DNA of 64,000 nucleotides from Pseudarthrobacter sp. NIBRBAC000502770 (GTDB taxonomy: Bacteria; Actinomycetota; Actinomycetes; Actinomycetales; Micrococcaceae): positions 1,054,001-1,118,000 of the forward strand of contig NZ_CP041198.1 of the NCBI RefSeq assembly GCF_006517815.1. The letters are read 5' to 3'. Below are positions 28,386 to 38,657 of the stretch, piece by piece. The translations under genes and the position numbers were made by a program. Under the pieces are notes generated by a model that was not told the DNA's origin, did not search any database, and saw only the letters and a program-made list of their open reading frames with translations. Within the stretch, counting starts at the first letter, position 1. Each line of letters starts with the position of its first letter.

Positions 28386-28560
28386 TTTTTCCGCCAGGCC
28401 CAGCAATGCAGCCTGTTCCCTCCCGGAACGGCTACTGTAAAGCGAAGAAACCTCCCGTTTGACACCGCAGTGTTGAATTAGAGTAAGCAGACCAAATTTA
28501 GGTACCTTAGTTTTGACGGCCGGAAGGCCTACTGACTAACCAGACCAGTGAGGTGACCAG

Positions 28561-29247
28561 ATGGCTTTGACGCCAGAAGACGTTGTCAACAAGCGCTTTC
28601 AGCCCACCAAGTTCCGTGAGGGCTATGACCAGGACGAAGTTGACGACTTCCTGGACGAAATCGTCGTCGAACTCCGCCGCCTGAACCAGGAAAACGACGA
28701 GCTCCGCAAGAAGCTCGCCGAAGCAGGTTCCAGCGTTCCGGCAAGCTCTGCCGCCGCTCCCGTGGTGGAGAAGGTCCCCGCGCCGGCCAAGTCCGACAAG
28801 GACGAAGCCCGCGAGAAGGCAGAGGCAGAGGCCAAGGCAGCCGAAGCCAGCAAGAAGAAGGACGTCCAGCCGGCCGCCCCGGCTGCAGCTGCACCGGCCG
28901 CGCCCGCCGCTGTTGCCACGCCTTCTGCTGAATCCGCCGCCGGCCTGCTGGCCATGGCACAGCAGATGCATGACCGCCACGTCGCCGACGGCCAGGCCCA
29001 GAAGGACAAGATCATCGCCGAAGCGCAGATCGAAGCCAGCAGCCTCGTCAACGACGCGCAGGAAAAGTCCCGCAAGATCCTCGGTGCCCTGGAACAGCAG
29101 CGCTCCGTCCTGGAACGCAAGGTGGAGCAGCTCCGCGGCTTCGAACGCGATTACCGTTCACGCCTCAAGGCCTACATCGAAGGCCAGCTCCGCGACCTGG
29201 ATGCCCGCGGCTCCGTCGCGACCCCGGAAGTCAGCGAAGCCAACTAA
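28561..29247 (+). CDS. divIVA: DivIVA / Wag31 polar growth protein
   Basis: A 228-aa coiled-coil protein that marks curved membrane at poles and septa and steers peptidoglycan synthesis in actinobacteria. The N-terminal DivIVA domain reads LTPEDVVNKRFQPTKFREGYDQDEVDDFLDEI, with a first coiled coil to about residue 60. A variable Ala/Pro/Lys-rich linker (about 60-115) follows, then a long coiled coil. GAGGTGA lies upstream of the ATG. A TTGACA at 28459 and an AGGTACCT palindrome at 28500-28507 lie in the 175-bp gap and suggest its own promoter. A Rho-independent terminator follows the gene. Confidence 0.96.
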   Translation: MALTPEDVVNKRFQPTKFREGYDQDEVDDFLDEIVVELRRLNQENDELRKKLAEAGSSVPASSAAAPVVEKVPAPAKSDKDEAREKAEAEAKAAEASKKKDVQPAAPAAAAPAAPAAVATPSAESAAGLLAMAQQMHDRHVADGQAQKDKIIAEAQIEASSLVNDAQEKSRKILGALEQQRSVLERKVEQLRGFERDYRSRLKAYIEGQLRDLDARGSVATPEVSEAN

Positions 29248-29268
29248 GGCTGGCAGCACGTATTCTGA

Positions 29269-29306
29269 AAGCCGGTGGCTGAGGATTCCTCGGCCACCGG
29301 CTTTTG
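29269..29306 (+). terminator. Terminator downstream of divIVA
   Basis: Stem GCCGGTGGC (29271-29279) with GCCACCGGC (29293-29301), extended by further pairing in the loop and followed by TTTT. It closes the division cluster before lspA. Confidence 0.85.
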
Positions 29307-29341
29307 GCATTCACACCCAAGTTCCACGAATTGAAAGCACC

Positions 29342-29914
29342 ATGACTGACGAACTTGCCGCCGATGCGGCACGCCCTGTCCCACCTTCGCCGCGCCCCCG
29401 CCGGGCGGTGCTGCTGTCCCTCTTCGCGGGGTTCGCGGTCTTCGCCTACGTCCTGGACCAGCTGACCAAACTCTGGGTCACGTCCACCATGGTGGAAGGG
29501 GAGCGGATCCCGGTCCTGCCCCCACTGCTGCACTGGTACTTCATCCGGAACTCCGGGGCTGCCTTCTCCATCGGCGAGAACGTCACCTGGGTGTTTTCGA
29601 TCATCATGGCCGGTGTCGCCATCGCCATCCTGTTCCAGGTCCGCCGGCTGGGCTCCGCCTGGTGGTCCCTGGCCCTGGGCCTGCTGCTGGGCGGGGCGCT
29701 GGGCAACCTTACCGACCGGCTCTTCCGTGAACCGTCCTTCGGCATGGGACACGTGGTGGACTTCATCCAGCTCCCCAATTTCGCGATCTTCAACATTGCC
29801 GACTCCGCCGTCGTGTCCGCCGTCGCCATCATCTGCATCCTGACCATCCGCGGGATCGCCCTGGACGGAACGCGGCTGGGGAGCGCACACAAGGACACGG
29901 CCGGCCATGACTGA
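29342..29914 (+). CDS. lspA: Signal peptidase II (prolipoprotein signal peptidase)
   Basis: Membrane aspartyl protease of 190 aa that removes lipoprotein signal peptides. Four hydrophobic segments are visible. The catalytic pair is Asp125 (GNLTDRLF) and Asp154 (FNIADS); RNSGAAFSI is another family motif. A Pro/Arg-rich N-terminal extension of about 20 residues precedes the first helix. The ATG at 29342 is used; the open frame extends far upstream through divIVA but is not coding there. It overlaps the pseudouridine synthase by 8 nt, a common actinobacterial pair. The lipoprotein encoded at 6.9-7.4 kb is one expected substrate. Confidence 0.95.
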   Translation: MTDELAADAARPVPPSPRPRRAVLLSLFAGFAVFAYVLDQLTKLWVTSTMVEGERIPVLPPLLHWYFIRNSGAAFSIGENVTWVFSIIMAGVAIAILFQVRRLGSAWWSLALGLLLGGALGNLTDRLFREPSFGMGHVVDFIQLPNFAIFNIADSAVVSAVAIICILTIRGIALDGTRLGSAHKDTAGHD

Positions 29915-30833
29915 CCACGTGGTTATCCCCGAAGAGTACGGCGGGGCACGTGCTGATGCCGGCCTGGCCGGGATCCTGGGCGTCTCGCGGTCCGTCGCCG
30001 CCTCCCTGCTTGCCGACGGCCACGTACTCAACCGGGGCAAGGCCCTGGGCAAGTCGGCAAAACTCGTCACCGGGGACACCCTGGAGGTCACCGTCCCGGA
30101 ACGGCGGGACCCGCTTGAAGTCGTGGAGGAAGCCGTGGAAGGCCTGAATATCCTGCTCGATGACGACGATTTCGTCGTCGTCGACAAACCCGTGGGCGTG
30201 GCGGCCCATCCCTCACCGGGCTGGGTGGGGCCGACTGTGGTGGGCGGCCTTGCCGCCGCCGGGTACCGCATCTCCACCTCGGGTGCCCCGGAGCGTGCCG
30301 GAATCGTCCACCGGCTCGACGTCGGCACCTCCGGGGTGATGGTGGTGGCCAAATCCGAGCGCGCCTACACAGCCCTCAAGCGTGCCTTCAAGGAGCGCAC
30401 CGTGGACAAGGTTTACCACGCCGTGGTGCAGGGCCTGCCTGATCCCTTGACCGGAACCATCGACGCCCCGATCGGCCGCCACCCCGGGCACGACTGGCGT
30501 TTCGCCGTCATCGAGGACGGGCGCCCCTCCGTGACCCATTACGAAGTCCTGGAGGCGTTCGGCAAGGCCAGCCTGGTGGAGGTCCACCTCGAAACGGGCC
30601 GCACGCACCAGATCCGTGTCCATTTCTCCGCGCTCCGGCACCCCTGCGCCGGTGACCTGACCTACGGCGCCGATCCCCGCCTGGCCGCCACCCTGGGATT
30701 GACCCGGCAGTGGCTGCACGCCCGTCAACTCGCCTTCGACCACCCTGTGACGGGGGAGCGGGTTACGGTCAGCAGCGAGTACCCGCAGGACCTGGCCTAC
30801 GCATTGGAAGTGCTGGAGTCCGGCCAGGCCTGA
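29907..30833 (+). CDS. RluA-family 23S rRNA pseudouridine synthase (RluD-like)
   Basis: A 308-aa RNA-modifying enzyme. An S4 RNA-binding domain covers about residues 12-70 ([25 protein letters not shown]). The catalytic domain has the RluA motif [16 protein letters not shown] with catalytic Asp138, and [11 protein letters not shown] near residue 230. Which uridines are modified cannot be told from sequence. It overlaps lspA by 8 nt and ends 49 bp before dnaE. Confidence 0.93.
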   Translation: MTDHVVIPEEYGGARADAGLAGILGVSRSVAASLLADGHVLNRGKALGKSAKLVTGDTLEVTVPERRDPLEVVEEAVEGLNILLDDDDFVVVDKPVGVAAHPSPGWVGPTVVGGLAAAGYRISTSGAPERAGIVHRLDVGTSGVMVVAKSERAYTALKRAFKERTVDKVYHAVVQGLPDPLTGTIDAPIGRHPGHDWRFAVIEDGRPSVTHYEVLEAFGKASLVEVHLETGRTHQIRVHFSALRHPCAGDLTYGADPRLAATLGLTRQWLHARQLAFDHPVTGERVTVSSEYPQDLAYALEVLESGQA

Positions 30834-30882
30834 CACGGCCGGCCTGGCCGGACCGCCCGGGGGCAGCGCTTAGAATAGTGCG

Positions 30883-33800
30883 GTGAGTTCCAGCAATGAT
30901 TCGTTTGTCCACCTGCACACCCACACCGAATATTCCATGCTGGATGGAGCTGCCCGCCTGGGGGAGCTGTTCGATGAAACCGAGCGCCTGGGAATGCCGG
31001 CCCTCGCCACCACCGACCACGGATACCTGTTCGGCGCGTTCGATTTCTGGCGCAAGGCCACGGACAAGGGCATCAAGCCGATCATCGGCGTCGAAGCGTA
31101 TGTAACGCCCGGGACTGCCCGGACGGACAAGGAACGCGTGCGCTGGGGCGATGAGTCCCAGCGCAAGGACGACGTCTCCGGCGGCGGTTCCTACACGCAC
31201 ATGACGCTCCTGAGCTACAACAACGTGGGCATGCGGAACCTCTTCCGGGCCTCGTCCATCGCCTCCCTCGACTCGGTCTTCGGCAAGTGGCCCAGGCTGG
31301 ACCGGGAGCTGCTCAACACGTATTCAGAGGGACTCATCGCCACCACGGGCTGCCCCTCCGGCGAGGTTCAGACCCGGCTCCGTCTCGGCCAGTACCGCGA
31401 AGCACTGGAGGCCGCGGCCGAGTTCCGCGACATCTTCGGCGCTGAGAACTACTTCTGCGAACTGATGGACCACGGGCTGGACATCGAACGGCGGGTCACC
31501 GGCGACCTGCTGCGGCTCGCCAAGGACCTGAACCTGCCCCTGGTGGCCACCAACGACCTGCACTACACCCACGAGCACGACGCCAAGGCGCACGAGGCCC
31601 TGCTGGCCATCCAGTCCGGCTCCACTTTGCTGGAACCCACCTATGACAACGGCGGCTCGAGGTTCGCGTTTTCCGGCAGCGGCTACTACCTCAAGTCCCC
31701 GCAGGAAATGCGCGAGCTCTTCCGCGACCACCCCGACGCCTGCGACAACACCCTGCTGATCGCCGAACGCTGCGAGGTGTCCTTCAACACGGACGCCAAC
31801 TTCATGCCCCGGTTCCCCTGCCCGCCCGGCGAGGACGAAACCTCCTGGCTGGTCAAGGAAGTGGACAAGGGCCTGCAGTACCGCTACCCGGGCGGTATCC
31901 CGGACGAGGTCCGCAAGCAGGCTGATTACGAGCTCGGCGTCATCACGTCCATGGGGTTCCCCGGCTACTTCCTGGTGGTCGCCGACTTCATCAACTGGGC
32001 CAAGAACAACGGCATCCGCGTTGGCCCCGGCCGTGGCTCGGGTGCAGGCTCCATGGTGGCCTACGCCATGCGCATCACCGACCTCGACCCCCTGCGCCAC
32101 GGCCTGATCTTCGAACGCTTCCTTAACCCGGACCGCGTCTCCATGCCCGACTTCGACGTCGACTTCGATGACCGGCGGCGCTCGGAAGTCATCGACTACG
32201 TCACCCGCAAATACGGTGACGAACGCGTGGCGATGATCGTCACCTACGGCACCATCAAGACCAAGCAGGCCCTCAAGGACTCCTCTCGCGTCCTGGGCTA
32301 CCCGTTCAGCATGGGCGAGACGCTGACCAAGGCGCTGCCTCCCGCAGTCATGGCCAAGGACATTCCCCTCGCGGACATCCAGAACCCGGACGCCAAGCGC
32401 TACAGCGAGGCCGGCGACTTCCGGCAGCTGATCGCCACCGACCCCGAGGCTGCCAAGGTCTTCGAGACGGCCCTCGGCATCGAAGGCCTGAAGCGGCAGT
32501 GGGGCGTGCACGCCGCCGGCGTGATCATGTCCTCGGACCCCATCATCGATGTCATCCCCATCATGCGCCGCTTCCAGGACGGCCAGGTGATCACCCAGTT
32601 CGATTACCCCACGTCCGAGGGCCTGGGCCTGATCAAGATGGACTTCCTGGGCCTGCGGAACCTGACGATCATTTCCGACGCCCTCGAGAACATCAAGATG
32701 AACCGCGGCATCGACCTGGACCTGGAAAACCTGGAGCTCGACGACGCCCCGTCCTACGAGCTCCTGGCCCGCGGCGACACCCTGGGCGTGTTCCAGCTCG
32801 ACGGCGGACCCATGCGGTCCCTGCTCAAGCTCATGAAGCCTGACAACTTCGAAGACATCTCCGCCGTGCTGGCGCTCTACCGGCCGGGCCCCATGGGCGC
32901 CAACGCGCACACCGACTATGCGCTGCGCAAGAACGGGATCCAGGAAGTCATTCCCATCCACCCGGAGCTGGAGGAACCGCTCAAGGAGATCCTGGGCGGA
33001 ACGTACGGCCTGATCGTGTACCAGGAGCAGGTGATGGCCGTAGCCCAGAAGCTGGCCGGCTACTCGCTGGGCCAGGCAGATATCCTCCGGCGCGCCATGG
33101 GCAAGAAGAAGAAGTCGGAGCTGGACAAGCAGTTTGCCGGCTTCTCGCAGGGCATGCAGGACAACGGCTACTCCATGGAAGCGGTCAAGACCCTCTGGGA
33201 CATCCTCCTGCCCTTCTCCGACTACGCCTTCAACAAGGCACACTCGGCAGCGTATGGAGTCATCTCCTACTGGACCGCGTATTTGAAGGCGCACTACGCA
33301 CCCGAGTACATGGCAGCGCTGCTGACGTCGGTCGGTGACGACAAGGACAAGTCCGCCATCTACCTGAACGAGTGCCGCCGCATGGGCATCACGGTGCTTC
33401 CACCGGATGTCAACGAGTCCGCCCTGAACTTCACCCCTGTGGGCAATGACATCCGCTTCGGCATGGGCGCCATCCGCAACGTCGGTGCCAATGCCGTCGA
33501 GGCCATGGTCACGGCACGCGAGAGCGAAGGAGCCTACACGTCCTTCAAGGACTACCTGATGAAGGTGCCGGCGGTGGTCTGCAACAAGAGGACCATCGAA
33601 TCCCTGATCAAGTCCGGGGCCTTCGACTCCCTGGGCCACCACCGGCGCGCGCTGGCCATGATCCACGAAGAGGCCATCGACTCCGTCATCACCTTGAAAC
33701 GGAACGAGGCGATCGGCCAGTTCGACCTCTTTGCCGGCTTCGAGGAGGCCGAGTCGGAGGCGTCCCTCAGCATCGAGATTCCGGACCTGCCTGAGTGGGA

Positions 33801-34440
33801 GAAGAAGGACAAGCTCTCCTTCGAACGCGACATGCTGGGCCTGTACGTCTCCGACCACCCGCTGCAGGGGCTCGAAGGCCTCCTGGCCCAGCACGCCGAA
33901 ATGAGCATCACCACGATCCTGGGCGAGGACGGCCCGCAGGACGGGGCCATCATCACCATCGCGGGCATGATCACCTCCCTGAGCCGCCGCATCGCGAAAG
34001 CCAGCGGCAACGCCTACGCCCGTGCGGAAATTGAGGACCTGGGCGGTTCGATTGAAGTCATGTTCTTCGGCCAGGTCTACGGACCCATCGCCTCCGTGCT
34101 TGCCGAGGACCTGATCGTGGTGGTCAAGGGCAGGCTCCAGAAGCGCGACGACGGCGCCATCACCCTGAACTGCATGGAGCTTTCCGTTCCGGACCTCAGC
34201 GAAGGGCTGCACGGGCCCCTGGTGATCACCATGCCCACGCACAAGGCCACCGAGGCCGTGGTCACGGAGCTTGGGGACGTGCTGCGCACCCATCGGGGCA
34301 ACTCGGAGGTCCGGCTGCACCTGCAAGGTGACACCCGGACCGAGATCATGGGCCTCCCCGTCCACCTTCGGGTGAACCCCAGCCCGTCGCTGTTCGGTGA
34401 CCTCAAGGTCCTGCTGGGCCCGGCCTGCCTGGACGCCTGA
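30883..34440 (+). CDS. dnaE: DNA polymerase III alpha subunit (replicative)
   Basis: Replicative C-family polymerase of 1185 aa, matching DnaE1 length. It opens with the PHP domain (HLHTHTEYSMLDGA, ATTDHGYLFGA), which in actinobacterial DnaE1 provides proofreading. The palm carries the catalytic Asp residues in PDFDVDFDD (423-431). The RRAMGKKKKSELDKQ finger motif, a helix-hairpin-helix near residue 880 and a C-terminal OB fold (IITIAGMITSLSRRIAKASGNAYA) follow. The start is GTG. A hairpin terminator lies just after the stop. Confidence 0.97.
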   Translation: MSSSNDSFVHLHTHTEYSMLDGAARLGELFDETERLGMPALATTDHGYLFGAFDFWRKATDKGIKPIIGVEAYVTPGTARTDKERVRWGDESQRKDDVSGGGSYTHMTLLSYNNVGMRNLFRASSIASLDSVFGKWPRLDRELLNTYSEGLIATTGCPSGEVQTRLRLGQYREALEAAAEFRDIFGAENYFCELMDHGLDIERRVTGDLLRLAKDLNLPLVATNDLHYTHEHDAKAHEALLAIQSGSTLLEPTYDNGGSRFAFSGSGYYLKSPQEMRELFRDHPDACDNTLLIAERCEVSFNTDANFMPRFPCPPGEDETSWLVKEVDKGLQYRYPGGIPDEVRKQADYELGVITSMGFPGYFLVVADFINWAKNNGIRVGPGRGSGAGSMVAYAMRITDLDPLRHGLIFERFLNPDRVSMPDFDVDFDDRRRSEVIDYVTRKYGDERVAMIVTYGTIKTKQALKDSSRVLGYPFSMGETLTKALPPAVMAKDIPLADIQNPDAKRYSEAGDFRQLIATDPEAAKVFETALGIEGLKRQWGVHAAGVIMSSDPIIDVIPIMRRFQDGQVITQFDYPTSEGLGLIKMDFLGLRNLTIISDALENIKMNRGIDLDLENLELDDAPSYELLARGDTLGVFQLDGGPMRSLLKLMKPDNFEDISAVLALYRPGPMGANAHTDYALRKNGIQEVIPIHPELEEPLKEILGGTYGLIVYQEQVMAVAQKLAGYSLGQADILRRAMGKKKKSELDKQFAGFSQGMQDNGYSMEAVKTLWDILLPFSDYAFNKAHSAAYGVISYWTAYLKAHYAPEYMAALLTSVGDDKDKSAIYLNECRRMGITVLPPDVNESALNFTPVGNDIRFGMGAIRNVGANAVEAMVTARESEGAYTSFKDYLMKVPAVVCNKRTIESLIKSGAFDSLGHHRRALAMIHEEAIDSVITLKRNEAIGQFDLFAGFEEAESEASLSIEIPDLPEWEKKDKLSFERDMLGLYVSDHPLQGLEGLLAQHAEMSITTILGEDGPQDGAIITIAGMITSLSRRIAKASGNAYARAEIEDLGGSIEVMFFGQVYGPIASVLAEDLIVVVKGRLQKRDDGAITLNCMELSVPDLSEGLHGPLVITMPTHKATEAVVTELGDVLRTHRGNSEVRLHLQGDTRTEIMGLPVHLRVNPSPSLFGDLKVLLGPACLDA

Positions 34441-34446
34441 CAAACA

Positions 34447-34492
34447 GGCGGCCGACGCCGGGAATCACCTCCCGCCGTCGGCCGCCCCTTTG
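34447..34492. terminator. Bidirectional terminator between dnaE and the flavin reductase gene
   Basis: An 11-bp perfect stem (34447-34457 with 34476-34486) with an 18-nt loop lies between convergent genes and is followed by CCTTTGT on the plus strand. Confidence 0.8.
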
Positions 34493-34511
34493 TGCCGTTC
34501 CACCCAAGCTG

Positions 34512-35012
34512 TCAGATCTCGTAGTCCAGCGGCACCGGCTGCCCATAGGCGCCCCCGTGGTAGAGCAGCGGCGATCCTTCGCCGCCCACCTGGCCGTCCA
34601 CCACCTGGACCACCACGACGGCGTTGTTCTCGAAGGAAAGGCGCATCTGGATCTCGCCGATCAGCCACCCGGCGACATCCTTGAGGATGGGCACCCCGTG
34701 CGGACCGATTTCCCAGTGGTTTCCTTCAAAGCGGTTCCCGGGGCGGGCGAAGCGGGCAGCAAGTTCCTGGTTGTCCAGGCCCAGCATGTGCACTCCCAAG
34801 TACTGCGTGTTGGCCACGGCGGGCCAGGACCTGGAACTGCGCGCCATGTTGAAGGTGAAGCGCGGCGGCTTTGCCGACAGGGAAGCCACCGACGTGGCGG
34901 TAAAGCCATAGGGCTCGTCCTGGTAATTCACGGTGATGATGGCGACGCCCGCGGCATGGCGGCGGAACATCTCCCTGAACGTCTGCTCGAACGGCTCGCT
35001 GTTGTCGGTCAC
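34512..35012 (-). CDS. Flavin reductase-like FMN-binding protein
   Basis: A 166-aa protein of the HpaC/flavin-reductase split-barrel family. The N-terminal RRHAAGVAIITVNYQDEPYGFTATSVASLSAKPPRFTFNMARSSRSWPA is typical for FMN binding, and the C-terminal DGQVGGEGSPLLYHGGAYG closes the barrel. Such proteins supply reduced flavin to two-component monooxygenases, but no monooxygenase is nearby. The GTG start gives MTDNSEPFEQ. It is convergent with dnaE and divergent from the membrane protein gene. Confidence 0.9.
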   Translation of the reverse strand: MTDNSEPFEQTFREMFRRHAAGVAIITVNYQDEPYGFTATSVASLSAKPPRFTFNMARSSRSWPAVANTQYLGVHMLGLDNQELAARFARPGNRFEGNHWEIGPHGVPILKDVAGWLIGEIQMRLSFENNAVVVVQVVDGQVGGEGSPLLYHGGAYGQPVPLDYEI

Positions 35013-35139
35013 CGGAACTCCTGGACTAGGTGGCGTAACTCTTTCCCCAAGCGTATTGGCCCGCGGTCATGGCCGGAAAACAGGCGGCGGGGGGACCGGC
35101 TCGAATGACCTTGCAGGAACCTTTGTTAAGGTGTGTTGC

Positions 35140-35673
35140 ATGACGAACTTCGCCCGCCCCGCCAGGCGGCGGCTGCCCTGGTCCCTGCTGCTGGTCCCGG
35201 CGGCGGCTGGCATTCCGGCGGGACTCCTATGGTGGATCCTGGCGCCGGGCGGGTTGAACCTGATTACCCGGGACCCCGCCCTGGCAGCCGGAACGGCGCC
35301 CTTGGTGTGGCTTCCCCGCGACCTCACCCTCGCAGGCATCCTGGTTGTGGCCGGCTGCCTGCTGGCCGTGTTCCTGGCCGACCGCAAGCGTTCCGACCCG
35401 CAGGTGGCCCTGCTGGCCGGGCTGGCCGGGGCGCTGGCGGGCAGCGCCGTGGCCTGGGGGACAGGGGTCCTGGCCGGACGGCTGTGGGGCCCTGCCGTGG
35501 ACACCGGAGCGAATGCCAGCATCGCCTTCTCCCTGCGGGCATGGCCGGTCCTCCTGCTCTGGCCCGCCGCGACTGCCGTGTCGGTCTTCATCCTTGAACT
35601 GGTTACAGCGGCCGGCAGGCAGCCCGACGAAGCCGGGATGGAATCGGCGGGGGCGAACAGCCCCGTAAAATAG
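35140..35673 (+). CDS. Small polytopic membrane protein of unknown function
   Basis: A 177-aa protein starting at ATG ([14 protein letters not shown]). Four hydrophobic segments are visible: about 13-34, 63-82, 90-108 and 132-155. A basic N-terminus and a hydrophilic C-terminus suggest a cytoplasmic N-terminus. I do not recognise a specific family; the layout resembles small actinobacterial DUF2567-type proteins. It ends 4 bp before hisD and is probably co-transcribed with it. Confidence 0.75.
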   Translation: MTNFARPARRRLPWSLLLVPAAAGIPAGLLWWILAPGGLNLITRDPALAAGTAPLVWLPRDLTLAGILVVAGCLLAVFLADRKRSDPQVALLAGLAGALAGSAVAWGTGVLAGRLWGPAVDTGANASIAFSLRAWPVLLLWPAATAVSVFILELVTAAGRQPDEAGMESAGANSPVK

Positions 35674-35677
35674 AGCG

Positions 35678-37051
35678 GTGACCACATCCCCGGATTTCCC
35701 CGCCCCCGTGACAGCCGCCGTCGACTTCCGCACCATTGACCTTCGGGGCCGCAACCTGACTCTGCGGGCTCTGCGGGCCGCGGTACCGCGTGCCAAGGGC
35801 CAGACCGTGGCGGACGCCGAGGAGAAGGTCCTGCAGATCATTTTCGCCGTCCGGCAGGGCGGCTTCGCGGCGCTGGCAGAACTTGCTGAACGGTTCGACG
35901 GCGTGGAGCAGCAGCACCCGCTGGTTCCCGGAGAGGCAATCGCCGCAGCACTGGACCAGCTTGACCCGGCCGTGCGGGCCGCACTCGAGGAATCCATCAG
36001 CCGCGCGCGGAAGTTTGCGGACGGGCAGCGTCCCCGCAATGTCGACATCCAGCTCGGCGACGGCGCCGTGGTGAGCCAGAACTGGGTGCCTGTGGCCCGC
36101 GTGGGACTGTACGTTCCCGGCGGCCTCGCCGTGTACCCGTCGTCGGTGATCATGAACGTCGTGCCGGCCCTGGCGGCCGGCGTGGAATCCATTGCCTTGG
36201 CCTCGCCCCCGCAAAAGGAATTCGGCGGCCTGCCGCACCCCACCATCCTGGCGGCGGCAGCGCTGCTTGGCATCACCGAGGTTTACGCCATTGGCGGGGC
36301 CCAGGCCATCGCCGCGTTCGCCTATGGCATCGAAGCCGCTGAGGCTGGTCCGGCACTGGAACCGGTGGATGTGGTGACAGGCCCCGGCAATATTTTCGTC
36401 GCCACGGCCAAGCGCCTGGTCAAGGGCGTGGTGGGCATCGACTCCGAGGCGGGAACCACGGAGATTGCGATCCTCGCCGACGATTCCGCCCAGCCCGCCC
36501 TGGTGGCCGCCGATCTTCTCAGCCAGGCCGAACACGATCCCAAGGCCGCGTCAGTGCTCGTCACCGACTCCGAAGACCTGGCCGCCGCCGTGCGTGCTGA
36601 ACTGGCGCTGCAGGCCGCCGCTACCAAGCACTCGGCCAGGGTGCAGGAGGCGCTGTCCGGCCCGCAGTCGGGCGTGGTGCTGGTTGACGGCCTGGAACAA
36701 GGGATCGCTGCCTGTGACGCCTATGCCGCGGAACACCTGGAAATCATGACCCGGAACGCCCCCGCCGTGGCCGCCCGCATCCGCAATGCCGGCGCCATCT
36801 TCGTGGGAGATTACAGTCCGGTCAGCCTTGGCGACTACTGCGCCGGCTCCAACCATGTGCTGCCCACCAGCGGGACGGCCGCCTTTTCCTCCGGCCTGAA
36901 CGTGACCACCTTCCTGCGGGCCATCCAGGTCATCAACTACAGCCGGGACGCCCTGGCTGAGGTCAGCGGGCACATCGTAAGCCTGTCCCGCGCCGAGGAC
37001 CTTCCGGCCCATGGGGACGCCGTCACGGCACGGTTCCCGGGCGACCAGTGA
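35678..37051 (+). CDS. hisD: Histidinol dehydrogenase
   Basis: Zn-dependent NAD enzyme of 457 aa that carries out the last two steps of histidine synthesis. Family motifs include [55 protein letters not shown] (Zn ligands nearby) and [17 protein letters not shown]. The start is GTG. No other his gene follows; the next gene is nrdR, and an NrdR-type palindrome begins 3 nt after the hisD stop. Confidence 0.96.
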   Translation: MTTSPDFPAPVTAAVDFRTIDLRGRNLTLRALRAAVPRAKGQTVADAEEKVLQIIFAVRQGGFAALAELAERFDGVEQQHPLVPGEAIAAALDQLDPAVRAALEESISRARKFADGQRPRNVDIQLGDGAVVSQNWVPVARVGLYVPGGLAVYPSSVIMNVVPALAAGVESIALASPPQKEFGGLPHPTILAAAALLGITEVYAIGGAQAIAAFAYGIEAAEAGPALEPVDVVTGPGNIFVATAKRLVKGVVGIDSEAGTTEIAILADDSAQPALVAADLLSQAEHDPKAASVLVTDSEDLAAAVRAELALQAAATKHSARVQEALSGPQSGVVLVDGLEQGIAACDAYAAEHLEIMTRNAPAVAARIRNAGAIFVGDYSPVSLGDYCAGSNHVLPTSGTAAFSSGLNVTTFLRAIQVINYSRDALAEVSGHIVSLSRAEDLPAHGDAVTARFPGDQ

Positions 37052-37053
37052 CC

Positions 37054-37105
37054 ACTACATGTAGTAATTACAGGATTGTTATTACCCCACATCTGCCCGT
37101 AAACT
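37054..37105 (+). promoter_or_regulatory. Putative NrdR-box pair and nrdR promoter
   Basis: ACTACATGTAGT (37054-37065) is a perfect 12-bp palindrome resembling the published NrdR box. A weaker copy (CCACATCTGC, about 37087-37096) is centred 32 bp downstream, the spacing expected for tandem NrdR boxes. A TTGTTA (37076) / TAAACT (37100) promoter can be read with the second box in its spacer. Autoregulation of nrdR is inferred. Confidence 0.6.
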
Positions 37106-37186
37106 GGGTCATGCCACGGCACCGCCCCCCGGCGGTGCTGCTGGCTTCCACACCGTTGCACACCACGAGCGAAAAGGGGGAACGCC

Positions 37187-37690
37187 ATGTACTGCCCGTT
37201 CTGCCGAAACCCTGATTCCCGCGTGGTGGACAGCCGGATGACGGACGACGGCTCGGCCATCCGCAGGCGCCGTCAGTGCCCCGAATGCGGCCGCCGCTTC
37301 ACCACCGTGGAAACCACCAGCCTGTCCGTCATCAAGCGCTCCGGCGTCGGTGAACCGTTCAGCCGCAGCAAGGTGATCAACGGTGTGCGCAAGGCCTGCC
37401 AGGGCCGGCCCGTGAGCGAGGACGACCTCGCCATGCTGGCCCAGGAAGTCGAAGAGCAGATCCGTGCATCCGGGGCCGCTGAAATCGAAGCCCATGAAGT
37501 GGGACTGGTCATCCTTGGACCGCTGCAGAAACTCGATGAGGTGGCCTACCTCCGCTTTGCCAGCGTGTACCAGGCCTTTGATTCCCTCGAGGACTTCGAG
37601 ACTGCCATTGCACTGCTCCGCCACGAGGCCGGCGAAGGCGCCAAGGGCGCAGCCGGTGCCGCAAAGAGCTCCGAGAAGAGCCCCCTCTAA
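37187..37690 (+). CDS. nrdR: Transcriptional repressor NrdR
   Basis: A 167-aa ribonucleotide-reductase regulator. The N-terminal zinc ribbon has Cys3, Cys6, Cys31 and Cys34 (CPFC...CPEC). An ATP-cone domain from about residue 48 ([29 protein letters not shown]) senses ATP and dATP. The extra C-terminal tail is Ala/Gly/Ser-rich. No ribonucleotide reductase gene is in the window, so its targets lie elsewhere. Confidence 0.97.
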   Translation: MYCPFCRNPDSRVVDSRMTDDGSAIRRRRQCPECGRRFTTVETTSLSVIKRSGVGEPFSRSKVINGVRKACQGRPVSEDDLAMLAQEVEEQIRASGAAEIEAHEVGLVILGPLQKLDEVAYLRFASVYQAFDSLEDFETAIALLRHEAGEGAKGAAGAAKSSEKSPL

Positions 37691-37694
37691 AACT

Positions 37695-37734
37695 CCGGTG
37701 GCGGCAGCGGAGGGGAAGCCGCAGCCGCCACCGG
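37695..37734. terminator. Hairpin terminator between nrdR and ppgK
   Basis: An 11-bp perfect stem (37695-37705 with 37724-37734) lies between convergent genes. On the minus strand it is followed by AGTTTT, so it serves ppgK best. Confidence 0.75.
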
Positions 37735-37742
37735 CACCACTC

Positions 37743-38546
37743 CTACTTTGCCAGCTTGTGCTGGAGTGCGATCTCCAGGGCTGCGCCCACAATGCCTGCC
37801 TCGTTCCGCAGGACAGCCGGGACAATCGGGGTGCGGAGCTTGAGGTTGGGAAGGTACTCGTCGGCGCGCTTGGAAATGCCGCCGCCCACGATGAACAGTT
37901 CCGGTGAGAACAGGAACTCCACATGCGAGAAGTAGCGCTGCAGGAGCACGCTGTACTCGTCCCATGACAGGCCGTCCCGTTCGCGGGCAACGGCGGACGC
38001 CTTCGATTCGGCGTCGTGGCCGTCAATTTCAAGGTGACCCAGCTCTGCGTTGGGCACGAGCTTTCCATCGAAGATGAAGGCTGAACCGATGCCGGTACCG
38101 AGCGTGATCACCAGGACCGTTCCGGAGACTCCGGCGCCGGCACCGTACCGCGCCTCCGCCAGCCCTGCGGCGTCGGCGTCGTTGATGACTTCCACCGGAC
38201 GGCCAAGCCGGGCTGTGAGGAGGGCGTCGATATCCGTGTCCAGCCAACTCTTGTCCACGTTGGCGGCGGAGTGGACCACGCCGTGCTGGATGATTCCGGG
38301 GAAGGTCACGCCCACGGGGGAACCGGCCTCCGGAGCTTCCGGGCGGGCCGAGAGTTCGGCCACCACCAGGGCTACGGCCTCGGCGACTGCTTCAGGCGTG
38401 GCGGGCTGCGGGGTGGGCACCCGGAAGCGTTCGCCCAGGAGCTTGCCCTTCTTCAGGTCGACAATGCCGCCCTTGATGCCCGTACCACCGATGTCGATAC
38501 CGATCAGCGGTGCGTTCTTGTGCGACTTCTCGTCCTTCTTGGCCAA
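37743..38546 (-). CDS. ppgK: Polyphosphate glucokinase (ROK family)
   Basis: Phosphorylates glucose, and possibly mannose, with inorganic polyphosphate or ATP. The N-terminal phosphate motif is [22 protein letters not shown]; the polyphosphate-glucokinase signatures are [11 protein letters not shown] and [25 protein letters not shown]. It resembles the polyphosphate/ATP-glucomannokinase described from Arthrobacter strain KM; mannose use is not shown by sequence. I use the TTG at 38546 (267 aa, [11 protein letters not shown]) because residues encoded upstream, back to an ATG at 38633, look non-coding; the start is uncertain. Confidence 0.88.
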   Translation of the reverse strand: MAKKDEKSHKNAPLIGIDIGGTGIKGGIVDLKKGKLLGERFRVPTPQPATPEAVAEAVALVVAELSARPEAPEAGSPVGVTFPGIIQHGVVHSAANVDKSWLDTDIDALLTARLGRPVEVINDADAAGLAEARYGAGAGVSGTVLVITLGTGIGSAFIFDGKLVPNAELGHLEIDGHDAESKASAVARERDGLSWDEYSVLLQRYFSHVEFLFSPELFIVGGGISKRADEYLPNLKLRTPIVPAVLRNEAGIVGAALEIALQHKLAK

Positions 38547-38657
38547 TGGGATTCCGTTCTTGACAGGGGCGGGCAGGATAGTGGGCCGCTGGGGTGCGGC
38601 CCGTGGCAGGCGGCCGGGTGGCACCTGCAACATGCCCGGTAGCGGGCATGGGCGGGG

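Noticed and set aside
28500..28507. AGGTACCT palindrome before divIVA as an iron-regulator (DtxR) site
   Set aside because: Only the 8-bp core is symmetric and the flanks do not match the 19-bp DtxR consensus; an 8-bp palindrome is not enough.
31324..34443. A 1039-aa open frame antisense to dnaE, and similar long antisense frames at 11119-13551 and 40866-43508
   Set aside because: They mirror strongly conserved genes and have no domain pattern; long antisense frames are expected in high-GC DNA with GC-ending codons.
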